From assembly GCA_937927875.1 (NCBI GenBank), contig CALEYV010000107.1, positions 1 through 64,000 on the forward strand: 64,000 bases of DNA, written 5' to 3'. Below are positions 51,730 through 59,822 of this stretch, piece after piece. Every line of letters begins with the position of its first letter. Position 1 is the first letter of the stretch. Under the pieces are notes generated by a model, which made no database searches, was not told the DNA's origin, and saw only the letters and a list, made by a program, of their open reading frames with translations. Source of the stretch: an uncultured Actinomycetes bacterium. GTDB lineage: Bacteria; Actinomycetota; Acidimicrobiia; IMCC26256; PALSA-555. The translations under genes were made by a program, and so were the position numbers.

Positions 51730-52697
51730 GCGCGGCGGGGCCGCTCGCGGCCGGCTCGCTGTCGGTGCGCCTGTACCCGCACGGCGACCTCGCGCCGCCC
51801 GACCTCGTCACCGAACTGCGAACCCAGGCCGCGCTCGCCGCCGAGCACGGCTTCGACGGGATCATGACGAGCGAGCACCACGGCGGGTTCGCCGGCTACC
51901 TCCCGAACCCGCTCCAGGCCGCGGGATGGTGCCTCGAGGCCATGCCGCGCGGGTGGGCGGCGCCGTGCCCGCTCCTGCTGCCACTCCGCCCGCCCGCGCT
52001 CATCGCGGAGGAGGCGGCGTGGCTGGCGGCGCGGTTCCCGGGCCGCGTCGGCGTCGGCGTGGCGGCGGGCGCGCTGCCCGCCGACTTCGAGGTCATGGGC
52101 CTCACGATGGATCACCTCACCGATCGGTTCAGCGCCGGGCTCGAAGCCCTTGCCGCCATGCTGGGTGGGCGCGCCGAGGGAGCGCTCGCCGGCGACCCTG
52201 CGCTCGCGGCGTGTGCCGCCGCACCCGTGCCGCTGGTGAGCGCGGCCATGGGATTCAAGGCGGTGCGCCGGGCGGCACGCCTCGGCGTCGGGATCCTGTT
52301 CGACTCTCTCTCGGCCCCCGACCGGTGTCGCGTCCTCACCGACGCGTACCGCGAGGCCGGTGGCGACGGCCCGTGCATCCTGATTCGGCGGGCCTGGCTC
52401 GGCGAGCCACCGCGGGCACGCGTCGACGAGCAGCTCGACCGGTACCGCAGCTACACGCCGAGCAGCGCGCAGGCGCACTGGGGCGAGGGCAGCCAGCTGG
52501 TGGACGCCGCCGACCCGGGTGCCGTCGCCGAGGAGCTCGCCGCCGTCGCGCGCGAGGTCGGCGCCGACGCCCTGAACCTGCGCGTGCACGTGCCCGGGGT
52601 CGCGCCGAGCGCGGCCCGGGAACAGATCGCCGGCCTGGGTGACGCGGTCGTGCCCGCCCTTCGGGACGCGCTGGGATCACAGGGCGTGGCGTCGTAG
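51726..52697 (+). CDS. LLM-class (luciferase-like) oxidoreductase
   Basis: 323 residues. TIM-barrel flavin/F420 oxidoreductase: [20 protein letters not shown] (about 38-57) with the HH pair typical of the class, [38 protein letters not shown]. Starts at TTG 51726, overlapping an upstream TGA; no better start is visible. Lies among SDR genes, so a shared dehydrogenation pathway is plausible. Cofactor (FMN or F420) and substrate not predictable. Confidence 0.82.
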   Translation: MSAAGPLAAGSLSVRLYPHGDLAPPDLVTELRTQAALAAEHGFDGIMTSEHHGGFAGYLPNPLQAAGWCLEAMPRGWAAPCPLLLPLRPPALIAEEAAWLAARFPGRVGVGVAAGALPADFEVMGLTMDHLTDRFSAGLEALAAMLGGRAEGALAGDPALAACAAAPVPLVSAAMGFKAVRRAARLGVGILFDSLSAPDRCRVLTDAYREAGGDGPCILIRRAWLGEPPRARVDEQLDRYRSYTPSSAQAHWGEGSQLVDAADPGAVAEELAAVAREVGADALNLRVHVPGVAPSAAREQIAGLGDAVVPALRDALGSQGVAS

Positions 52698-52836
52698 AGC
52701 GCGAGTGCTCCCGACGCGCGAGGACCGACGCAGGTACCGCGTCGACGGTCGTGGAGCGACCCGATGCGGACTCGATGAGCAGTTCGTGCGCGAGACCGTC
52801 CGGGGCAACGCGGTCCGGATGGTGAGGCTCGACTAG
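52698..52836 (+). pseudogene. 3' remnant of an amidohydrolase-2 family gene
   Basis: The frame ending at TAG 52836 closes with GLDEQFVRETVRGNAVRMVR then LD, which matches the C-terminal signature of amidohydrolase-2 (TIM-barrel) proteins (helix then xxxNAxRLxxL). Only about the last 20-40 residues are recognisable and nothing upstream fits, so it is probably a leftover of a deleted gene. Its TAG overlaps the stop of the convergent SDR gene (CTAG). Confidence 0.5.
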
Positions 52837-53660
52837 TCGCTCGGCTCGTCGCCGGGGTAGCTGGCGGTCGTGGCGCGCCGCCATCCGCCCGCGGCTCGGC
52901 TGCCGCCGTCGACGTGGATGGTGGTGCCGTTCACGAAGTGGGCCAGGTCGCTGGCCAGGAACACGACGACGGCGGCCGCGTCCTCGGGGGTGCCGAGCTC
53001 GCCGAGCGGCGGGACGACCGACGGCTCGTACTCGCCGGCGCCGGTCAGCATCTCGGTCCGCACACCTCGGTCGCCCTCGGTCGGGATCGCGTCGGGCGCG
53101 ATCGCGTTCACGCGGATGCGCTGCGGCGCCAGCTCGAGGGCCAGCGTCTGGGTCAGCTGGGCCAGCGCCGACTTCATCGCCGCGTACACCGCGAAGCCGG
53201 GCGCGGCCTGGTGAGCCTCGATCGAGGTGACGTTGACGATCGACCCGCCCTCGGTCATGAGCGGGACGACGAGCCGCACCAGGCGGGTGACCTGCGTGAA
53301 GTTCTCGGCGACGAGCGTGTCCTCGCCCTTCTGGGAGAGGTCGAGGAACGGGGTGACGAACGTGCCCCCGGCGTTGTTGACGAGGATGTCGACGCGACCG
53401 TGGGCTTCACGGACCTCGCCGATGAACGCCTCGACGGCCGGCGCGTCGCGCACGTCGAGCACCCGCGCCAGCGCGGGCCGGCCTGCGTCCGCCACCGCAA
53501 TCTCGGTGTCGGCCAGCGTGTCGGCGACCCGGTCGCACATCGCGACCGTGGCGCCGAAGCGGCTGAGGAGCACTGCGGTGGCCCGGCCGATCCCCGAGCC
53601 GGCGCCGGTGACGACCGCCACCCGGTCGGTCAGCAGGATCGAGGACGGGTCGTAGGGCAC
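52833..53660 (-). CDS. short-chain dehydrogenase/reductase
   Basis: 275 residues, a classical SDR. VAVVTGAGSGIGRATAV, Asp in AMCDRVADTL, VNNAGGTFV, catalytic Ser in NVTSIEAHQAA, Tyr-Lys in VYAAMKSALAQLT and NGTTIHVDGGSRA. GTG 53660 lies six bases after TACCCT. It is 32 bases downstream of the cytochrome b gene, but with its own promoter it need not belong to the electron-transfer operon. Confidence 0.9.
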   Translation of the reverse strand: MPYDPSSILLTDRVAVVTGAGSGIGRATAVLLSRFGATVAMCDRVADTLADTEIAVADAGRPALARVLDVRDAPAVEAFIGEVREAHGRVDILVNNAGGTFVTPFLDLSQKGEDTLVAENFTQVTRLVRLVVPLMTEGGSIVNVTSIEAHQAAPGFAVYAAMKSALAQLTQTLALELAPQRIRVNAIAPDAIPTEGDRGVRTEMLTGAGEYEPSVVPPLGELGTPEDAAAVVVFLASDLAHFVNGTTIHVDGGSRAAGGWRRATTASYPGDEPSD

Positions 53661-53666
53661 GCCGGG

Positions 53667-53672
53667 AGGGTA
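53667..53672 (-). promoter_or_regulatory. -10 box (TACCCT, minus strand) for the SDR at 52833
   Basis: Six bases before GTG 53660; this decides the start inside a longer open frame. Confidence 0.5.
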
Positions 53673-53692
53673 GTGACGGCGCGCGCGCCGGG

Positions 53693-54367
53693 TCAGCCGT
53701 GCCCGAGGTGCTGGAAGTGATGCCAGGTGCCGACCCAGTTGATCGACGCGATGCCCAGCACGAGGCCGACCGCGACGGTGACCACGAGCAGGCTGAGCCG
53801 CGCCCGGGCGCCCGCCGCCCGGTGCTCCACCGCACCGCGGCCCGGCCGCTCGCGCCAGTCGGCGGCCGTGAGCGTGGCCGTCTCCTGCAGGTGCCCGAGG
53901 ACGTGGATCAGGATCAGCGCCCCCCAGACGAAGAAGGTGGCCTGGTGGAGCCACAGGTACTGGTGGCCGACGTTGCGGCCGAGCGCCACGAGCAGCAGGC
54001 CGGTGCCGAGGAGGAGCAGCGACGAGAGGACCACGAGCGGTCCCGTCACGCGCAGGACGACCGGCGGCGGCCCTTTCTTCGAGTACGCGCGGTCGCCGGT
54101 GTAGTAGCGGGCGAAGCGATAGCCCGTGGTGGCGGTCTTCAGCAGCACCAGGGGCACGAGCAGCAGCCCGAGGAAGACGTGCAGCGTGATCAGCTGGCGG
54201 ATCTGCAGCACGGTGACGCCCTCGACGGCGAGGATGACGAACAGCGCGGCGCCGACGCCGCCGGTCAGCCGCGAGTTCCCCTCCGCGCCGCCGCCGGGGC
54301 CGGCCGCGAGCGACGGGTCGGCGGCCCCGGTCGGGCGCTCGGCGATCACGAGGTTGGCGAGGTTCAT
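53693..54367 (-). CDS. cytochrome b-type membrane protein
   Basis: 224 residues, about four or five membrane helices. His residues that could hold two b hemes lie in the helices: LITLHVFLGLLLVPLVLL, and LWLHQATFFVWG with LILIHVLGHLQETA. A Gly/Pro segment precedes helix 1 and YTGDRAYSKKGPPP forms a loop. The pattern resembles DUF4405 and cytochrome b561-like electron carriers. Strong AGGAG five bases before ATG 54367, 25 bases after the ferredoxin gene. Likely the membrane heme step of this locus. Confidence 0.8.
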   Translation of the reverse strand: MNLANLVIAERPTGAADPSLAAGPGGGAEGNSRLTGGVGAALFVILAVEGVTVLQIRQLITLHVFLGLLLVPLVLLKTATTGYRFARYYTGDRAYSKKGPPPVVLRVTGPLVVLSSLLLLGTGLLLVALGRNVGHQYLWLHQATFFVWGALILIHVLGHLQETATLTAADWRERPGRGAVEHRAAGARARLSLLVVTVAVGLVLGIASINWVGTWHHFQHLGHG

Positions 54368-54392
54368 GGGTGCTCCTGGTCGGTGGCGGCGG

Positions 54393-54596
54393 TCATTCGT
54401 TGGTGAGGATGAGGGCCAGCTTCGGGCAGTTCTGCACCGCCCGGCGGGCGTGGGCGAGCAGGGCGTGCGGGATGACCTCGTCGTCGATGATCGGGTAGCC
54501 CCACTCATCGAGGCTGACCCACTCGGGGAAGAGCTCGGCGCAGACCCCGTGGGCCTCGCACTCGATCATGTTCACGCGCAACCGGTGCTTCTTCAC
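54393..54596 (-). CDS. 3Fe-4S ferredoxin
   Basis: 67 residues with three ligand cysteines: Cys13 and Cys19 in IECEAHGVCAELFPEW, and Cys57 in QNCPKLAL. The C-x5-C...C-P pattern is that of single 3Fe-4S ferredoxins known as P450 partners. No P450 is in the window; here it follows the NuoF-like gene with a GTGA overlap, so it probably carries electrons from that flavoprotein to the membrane proteins. Confidence 0.92.
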   Translation of the reverse strand: MKKHRLRVNMIECEAHGVCAELFPEWVSLDEWGYPIIDDEVIPHALLAHARRAVQNCPKLALILTNE

Positions 54597-55909
54597 CGCC
54601 AGCTCCCGTCGGAGCGCGGGATCGGCAGCGCCGGCGGCTCGCCGGCCCGGCAGCGGCCCTGGGCGGCGTGGCGACGGACCTCGTCGTCGAAGGCCCGCAG
54701 CGCGCTGGCCGCGAATCGGATCACCCCGTCCGGGTAGTGACAGGCGCCCCGGCCGAGCACCTGGGCCGAGACCTCCTCGAGCCGGCCCAGCATGGCCGGC
54801 ACGTCGCGGCCGGCGGCGATGCTCGACATGGCGTCGGCGACGGCCCGGAGTCCGTGCACGCACGGGCCGCACTGGCCGGCGGTCTCGCCGGCGAGGTACT
54901 CGGCGACGCGCGCGGTCGCCACGAGCCCGCAGCACCCGGACGGGAAGGCGTACACGACGCCGGTGCCGAGCGACGCACCGACGGTGCGCAGCGCCGCGTT
55001 GCTGAGCGGGACCGGCCATGCGTCTTCGGCCGCCACCCAGCTCCCGTAGTAGCCGCCGAGCAGGAACGCCGAGACCTGGGCGTCGAGGTCGCCGACCGCC
55101 CGCACCGCGTCGCGCAGCGGGGTGCCGATCGCCACCTCGCAGACGCCGGCCCGGGCGACCGCGCCGCCGATGGTGAGCAGCGCCGAGCCCGGCTCGTCGG
55201 GGGTGCCGAGGGCGCGGAACCAGTCCGGCCCGTACCGGGCGATGAGCGCGACGTGGGCGAGCGTCTCGACGTTCTGCACCAGCGTGGGCCGGCCGTCGAC
55301 GCCGCGCTCGAACGGCCGGGGCGGCGTGAACGTGGGCTTGGCGACGCCGCCGTTCACGTACTGCACGAGCGCCGTCTCCTCGCCGGCGACGTAGCGGGTC
55401 GGCACGCCGATCAGGCGCATCCGGGCCGCGTCGAGGCCCGCCGCGGCCCGGGCCTCGATCGCGCGCGCGACCGAGGTGATCGCCGGGCGGGCCGAGCGGT
55501 CGACCGCCACCGCCACCTCGTCGGCACCCACCGCGTCGGCGGCGAGCGACGCGCCGTCGAGCACGAGGTGGGGCAGGGCGGCGAGCAGGAGCCGGTCCTT
55601 GCGGCTGAGCGCTTCGCCCTCGCAGCCGTTGACGAGCACCACCGACCGGCCCCGCCGCTGGGCGACGGTGCGCAGCTTGCGGGCGGTCGGGAACGACGCC
55701 CCGCCCCGGCCCCGGAGGCCGGCCGCCTCCACGGCGTGGATCAGCGACCCGCCGTGCCGGTGGCCGCCTCGCCGCGGCGGCGGCCCGTAGGTGGCGAGGT
55801 GGTCGTCGAGGCTCACCGCGCCGTCGGGCCGGTAGCCGGCCAGGAGACGGGGGAGGCCCTCGGGGGCGGCGGGCCGGGGCGGTGCCACCCGGCTGGCGGT
55901 CGGCGTCAT
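54593..55909 (-). CDS. NuoF-like NAD(P)H-binding flavoprotein with SLBB and Fe-S domains
   Basis: 438 residues, homologous to complex I subunit F (51 kDa). FMN/NADH region GLRGRGGASFPTARKL and LVNGCEGEALSRKDRLLL, GVPTRYVAGEETALVQYVNG, an SLBB-like domain, and the C-terminal iron-sulfur region AGQCGPCVHGLRAV with GRGACHYPDG. Cys347, Cys350 and Cys390 remain but the first canonical ligand is Ala344, so the usual 4Fe-4S site has three of four cysteines. ATG 55909 overlaps the upstream gene's stop. Predicted electron entry point of the locus. Confidence 0.88.
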   Translation of the reverse strand: MTPTASRVAPPRPAAPEGLPRLLAGYRPDGAVSLDDHLATYGPPPRRGGHRHGGSLIHAVEAAGLRGRGGASFPTARKLRTVAQRRGRSVVLVNGCEGEALSRKDRLLLAALPHLVLDGASLAADAVGADEVAVAVDRSARPAITSVARAIEARAAAGLDAARMRLIGVPTRYVAGEETALVQYVNGGVAKPTFTPPRPFERGVDGRPTLVQNVETLAHVALIARYGPDWFRALGTPDEPGSALLTIGGAVARAGVCEVAIGTPLRDAVRAVGDLDAQVSAFLLGGYYGSWVAAEDAWPVPLSNAALRTVGASLGTGVVYAFPSGCCGLVATARVAEYLAGETAGQCGPCVHGLRAVADAMSSIAAGRDVPAMLGRLEEVSAQVLGRGACHYPDGVIRFAASALRAFDDEVRRHAAQGRCRAGEPPALPIPRSDGSWR

Positions 55910-57045
55910 CCGCTCGCCCCACCCGCGGCCGCCGCCTGGGCCACGAGCGAGCCGCTCACGACCTGGCGGGCGAGGTCGGGGTTGACGGTGATCGTCACGT
56001 CGAGGGCGGGCCGCCCGCTGCTCTGCAGGCGCGTCGCCAGCCGGTCGCCGCGGAGGTTGATCACCGACCCCCGGTACTGGTCGGGTTGCTGCCCGGGGCC
56101 GAGGGTGACGACGCTCGTGTCGAGCAGGATGCCCCCGCCCTCGACCGGCGGGCCGGTGAGCGCGATGTCGAGCTGTCCGCTGCGGCCGCCGTCCAGCGAG
56201 GCGGCGATGTGGACGGTCACGTTGCCGGCCCGGTCGGGGTTCGATTGGCTGATCGTGCCGCTCACCTGCGCGGAGAAGGGCAGGGCGGGCAGCGCGGCAC
56301 CCGACGGAGCGGTGACGGCGGGGGAGGCCGCGCTGCTGGACGCGGTCGAGCTCGACGAGGCGCGGGCGAGGATGCTGTCCGGCGTCCCGGCCCGGCGCGC
56401 CCAGCCCGCCGCCAGCGGCCCGCCGGCCAGCCACACGACGAGGAGGATCGGCGCCAGCAGGCTGGCGCTCAGCCCGGCGATCCGCACGCCGGGGCGCTCC
56501 GGCCAGCCGGTGGCGAGCCGCCACCAGGCGGCCGCGATCACCGCGACGACGCAGGCGACATAGAGCGCGAGCACGAACCCGATTCGGGTGTCGCTCCCGG
56601 TCCCGAGCCCGTGCACGACGACGAGCGGCCAGCACAGGTACGCGAACCAGTGCACGAACCGCCACGTCTGGTGGCGGATCCGGTGCCGGAGGAGGCTCGT
56701 GACCATGAGCGCCAGCAGCACGTCGAAGGCGGCCGCGCCCAGCCCGAGCCACACCGGGCGGTACACGGACACGAACGGGATCACGGTGTCCTTCCACCCG
56801 ATGGGCGCGAACGCGTCGACGACGACCGCGGTCACATGCACCCCGATCAGGGCGGTGGCGAGCAGCGACGAGTTGCGATGGAGCAACTCGATGACGAACC
56901 GGGGCCAACCGGTGCCGGACCATCGGACGGAGGTCACGATGCCGAGCACGACGCTGAGCGTGAGGACGACGAGGGCGGCGAGGCCGCTGCCCCGGGCCAG
57001 GTACCAGAGCACGCTCGGGCTGCCGGACGCGGCGAGGAGGCTCAT
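55906..57045 (-). CDS. ferric-reductase-like transmembrane protein with extracytoplasmic domain
   Basis: 379 residues. Six membrane helices (about 12-215) with heme-type His pairs: ELLHRNSSLLATALIGVHVT and RFVHWFAYLCWPLVVVHGLG, as in the ferric reductase / MsrQ / NOX fold. Then a seventh helix, a Ser/Ala linker and a beta-rich outer domain (about 255-375) without the FMN-attachment motif. It should carry electrons across the membrane by two hemes. ATG/GTG overlaps link it to apbE upstream and the NuoF-like gene downstream. Confidence 0.87.
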   Translation of the reverse strand: MSLLAASGSPSVLWYLARGSGLAALVVLTLSVVLGIVTSVRWSGTGWPRFVIELLHRNSSLLATALIGVHVTAVVVDAFAPIGWKDTVIPFVSVYRPVWLGLGAAAFDVLLALMVTSLLRHRIRHQTWRFVHWFAYLCWPLVVVHGLGTGSDTRIGFVLALYVACVVAVIAAAWWRLATGWPERPGVRIAGLSASLLAPILLVVWLAGGPLAAGWARRAGTPDSILARASSSSTASSSAASPAVTAPSGAALPALPFSAQVSGTISQSNPDRAGNVTVHIAASLDGGRSGQLDIALTGPPVEGGGILLDTSVVTLGPGQQPDQYRGSVINLRGDRLATRLQSSGRPALDVTITVNPDLARQVVSGSLVAQAAAAGGASG

Positions 57046-57971
57046 GCCGCGGCCTCGACCGGCCAGCCCGCCGTGCGCACGATCGTCCCGTCGGCGCGCA
57101 CGAGCCGCGCCGCCAGTCCGAGCCCAATCAGCCAGCCCACGGCCGGCTCGCCGCGCACGATCGCGGCCGTGCTGGCGATGTTGGCGTCGACGCAGGTCTG
57201 AGCGACCACGCTGACGGTCCGCCAGCAGGTCGCGGCCGGCTGGCCCGACCCGGGGTCGATGATGTGGTGCAGGGCGTCGTCGCCCCGCTGCCAGCGACGG
57301 ACGGTGGTGCTCGAGGTGGCGAGGCCACCCGTCGTGATCGCCACCGTCTCGCCCGGGGCGTCCGGCGGTGCGGCGTGATCGTCGGTGACCCGCACCGGCC
57401 AGCCATCGGTCCGCGTCTCGCCGGCGACCGCGATGTCACCACCGAGGCTGACGAGGACGCCGCCGTCCACCGTGCTGGCGATCGTGGCGGCGGCCCGGTC
57501 GACCGCGAAGGCCTTCGCCGTCGCGCCGAGGTCCAGCTCCACGCCGTCCGGCACCTGGACCGTGCTCCCGGTCCGGTCGACGACGATCGTGCGCCAACCC
57601 GGGACCTGCTCGACGATGCAGGTCAGCGGGTCACCGGTCGCGGCGACCGCCGCGAAGTCGCGGTCGTAGCCGAGGACCCGCAGCGACCGCCCGATGGTGG
57701 GGTCCACGTCGCCGTCGGTGAGGCGGGCGGCCCGCAGCGCGACGTCGAGCGCGTCGAGGAGCACCGGGCCGACGCTGACCGGCCGGCCGGCGCCCGCGTT
57801 GACGGCCATGAGCTCCGAGTCGGCCCGGAATCGGCTGCAGGCACGGTCGACCTCGGCAAGGACGTGGTCCAGTCGCGCTCGGGCTGCGGGCAGCGCGGCT
57901 CGCTCGGTCACGGCGAGGATGGCGGTGGTGCCCAGGGCGGGGAACGCCTCGGTCGCCCACGGCTCGGTCAC
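57042..57971 (-). CDS. apbE: ApbE family FAD:protein FMN transferase
   Basis: 309 residues. Attaches FMN covalently to Thr/Ser of target flavoproteins. Motifs: FPALGTTAILAV at the start, DRACSRFRADSELMAVN, VELDLGATAKAFAVDRAA, VSLGGDIAV and the metal/active-site HHIIDPGSGQPAA. No signal peptide or lipobox is visible at the N-terminus (MTEPWATEAF), unlike exported ApbE. Starts at GTG 57971 in the overlap with the small membrane-protein gene. No target motif is visible nearby. Confidence 0.93.
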   Translation of the reverse strand: MTEPWATEAFPALGTTAILAVTERAALPAARARLDHVLAEVDRACSRFRADSELMAVNAGAGRPVSVGPVLLDALDVALRAARLTDGDVDPTIGRSLRVLGYDRDFAAVAATGDPLTCIVEQVPGWRTIVVDRTGSTVQVPDGVELDLGATAKAFAVDRAAATIASTVDGGVLVSLGGDIAVAGETRTDGWPVRVTDDHAAPPDAPGETVAITTGGLATSSTTVRRWQRGDDALHHIIDPGSGQPAATCWRTVSVVAQTCVDANIASTAAIVRGEPAVGWLIGLGLAARLVRADGTIVRTAGWPVEAAA

Positions 57972-58282
57972 GTGCCCCCGGAGGTCGCGACGTGACGGTG
58001 GTGGGTCTGGACCGGGGCGGGCGCCGGCTGGAGGCTGGGGTCGGTGACGCTCGGGTCCACCGTGGTCGTGGTGGTGCTCGGTGCCGGCGCGGCCTGGGTG
58101 GGGGCGCCCGAGCCCGAGGACGGCGGCGGGTTGGTCGACGCGGAGCCGGAGGTGCCGGGGAGGGCCTGGGCGACCAGCGCCGAGAGGATCCCGGCCAGCG
58201 CCACGCCGCCGGCGGTGAGCCAGCGGGACAGGCGGGAGACCCGACGGAGCCCGTCGTCGCGGTCGCTCGCTCGGTGTCGCAT
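57968..58282 (-). CDS. small membrane-anchored Pro/Thr-rich protein, first gene of the electron-transfer unit
   Basis: 104 residues: basic cytosolic start, one membrane helix (about 22-42, LTAGGVALAGILSALVAQA), then an outside Pro/Ser/Thr-rich tail ending in a His cluster (VQTHHRHVATSGG). It has no FMN-binding domain. ATG 58282 follows GGAGG five bases upstream, strong by the standard of this window. The His-rich tail could bind metal or heme; that is a guess. Confidence 0.78.
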   Translation of the reverse strand: MRHRASDRDDGLRRVSRLSRWLTAGGVALAGILSALVAQALPGTSGSASTNPPPSSGSGAPTQAAPAPSTTTTTVDPSVTDPSLQPAPAPVQTHHRHVATSGGT

Positions 58283-58369
58283 CTCGTCCTCCAGGAGCCG
58301 GCGCCCGGGGGGGGCAGGCGCACCAGCCAGGGTCCCAGACCGGGGTGCCCGACCCGACCAGGAAACGGC

Positions 58370-58387
58370 AAAAAAAGGACTAAGTCC
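58370..58387 (-). terminator. hairpin plus T7 tract overlapping the sensor-kinase stop codon
   Basis: On the minus strand GGAC-TTA-GTCC is followed directly by TTTTTTT; the kinase TAG lies inside the hairpin. The stem is only four bases, but seven Ts are rare in DNA this GC-rich. It separates the regulator genes from the electron-transfer genes downstream. Confidence 0.5.
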
Positions 58388-59822
58388 GGCCGGCTGGGGC
58401 CTGGTTTGCCCCCTCGGCCCGGGGAGGGCGGGCGCCAGCCCGCAGCTCGACGGCGACCTCGAGCCCTCCGGAGGACCGCGAGCGGAGCTCGACGCGGCCG
58501 CCGTCGGCGGTAACGAGCTGGCGCACGATCGCCAGCCCCAGGCCGAAGCCCCCGTTGTCGCTGGGTGCGGCCGACCCCCGCCAGAAGCGGTCGAAGGCCC
58601 GGGCTCGGTCCTCGTCGCTCATCCCCGGGCCGTCGTCGCGGACCCAGACCTGGACCCGATCGCGACGGCGGCCCGCGCCCAGCGAGACGGTGGTCCCGGC
58701 CGGGGCCTGGGCGAGGGCGTTGTTCAGCAAGTTGTCGAGCACCTGCTCGAGGCGCTCGGGCGTGGCGCTCGCCCACAGCTCCGCCGGGACGTCCACCGTC
58801 AGCTGGACGTCGTGCTCGGCGGCGAACGCGAGCCACGCCTCGCGACGACCGACGATGACGGCGCCGATGTCGACGTTGGTCGGCTCCGAGGGCGCCCGCT
58901 CGGCGCGTGCCAACGCCAGCAGCCCGTCGACGAGCCGCGTGAGCCGCTCCACCTCCGCACGCGCTCCTTCGACGTCCTCGGCCGCGGCCGGCTCGACCTC
59001 GCTCTCCAGGTTCTCGAGTCGAAGCCGCAGCGCGGCGAGCGGCGTGCGGAGCTGGTGTGACGCGTCGGCGACGAACGCCTGCTGGGCCCCCATGAGCGAC
59101 TCGAGCTGGGCCGCGGTGGTGTTGAACTCCTGGGCGAGCAGGCGCACCTCGGCCGGCCCCGGCGGGACGGGAGCGCGGGCGTCCAGGTTGCCGCGGCCCA
59201 GGCGCGACGCGGCCCGCCCCAGCTCGGCCAGCGGGCGGGTGACGGACCGCGCGACCAGCAGGCTGACGGCGAACACGATGGCGAGCACGCCGCCCCCGAT
59301 GCCGGCCAGCAGCAGCCAGTTGTTGCGCACCCGCTCGTTGACCGAGGACAGCGGGTGCGTCACGCGGACGACGCCGGTGACCTGGTTGCCCGATTCGACC
59401 GGCACCGCCACGGACCACAGGTCGCCGAGCGAGCGAGACGAACGAGTGCCGCTCGTCTCGTGACCGCTCAAGGCTCGAGCGATGTCGCCCGGCTGCAGCA
59501 GGTTGGGGCGCTCGTGCTCGGTGTCGCCCGGCGGCTCGGACGTGGCGACGCGGCGCCCGGCGGCGTCGGTGATGATCACTCGGTCGCCCGCCTCATGCTG
59601 GTAGCGGGAGAGGAGCGCCCGCAGCTCGGCCTCGCCGGCCGCGTCAGGTCCCGATTCGAGGTTCTCCTCGGATCGGACGGCGAGGGTGACGGCGTCCTGG
59701 TGCACGGACTGCTCGAGTCGACGCCGCTCGGAGCGCGCGAACGAGAACCCGAGCGGGACCTCGAGCCCGATCAGCACGAGGACGGTGATGGTCAGGTAGC
59801 TGAGGAGCAGCCGCTTACGCAC
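58380..59822 (-). CDS. membrane sensor histidine kinase
   Basis: 480 residues: membrane helix 1 (about 7-27), extracytoplasmic sensor (about 30-165), helix 2 (about 167-190), HAMP (SVTRPLAELGRAASRLGRGN), HisKA with phospho-His256 in VADASHQLRTPLAALRL, and HATPase (LEQVLDNLLNNAL, RDDGPGMSDED, GGFGLGLAIVRQL). The sensor region is PhoR/BaeS-like and has no recognised ligand motif. It overlaps the response regulator stop by eight bases. Position suggests it controls the electron-transfer genes. Confidence 0.94.
   Translation of the reverse strand: MRKRLLLSYLTITVLVLIGLEVPLGFSFARSERRRLEQSVHQDAVTLAVRSEENLESGPDAAGEAELRALLSRYQHEAGDRVIITDAAGRRVATSEPPGDTEHERPNLLQPGDIARALSGHETSGTRSSRSLGDLWSVAVPVESGNQVTGVVRVTHPLSSVNERVRNNWLLLAGIGGGVLAIVFAVSLLVARSVTRPLAELGRAASRLGRGNLDARAPVPPGPAEVRLLAQEFNTTAAQLESLMGAQQAFVADASHQLRTPLAALRLRLENLESEVEPAAAEDVEGARAEVERLTRLVDGLLALARAERAPSEPTNVDIGAVIVGRREAWLAFAAEHDVQLTVDVPAELWASATPERLEQVLDNLLNNALAQAPAGTTVSLGAGRRRDRVQVWVRDDGPGMSDEDRARAFDRFWRGSAAPSDNGGFGLGLAIVRQLVTADGGRVELRSRSSGGLEVAVELRAGARPPRAEGANQAPAGRT

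Noticed and set aside
57042..57971. Exported ApbE lipoprotein
   Set aside because: The N-terminus MTEPWATEAF has neither a hydrophobic signal nor a lipobox; the protein is more likely cytosolic.
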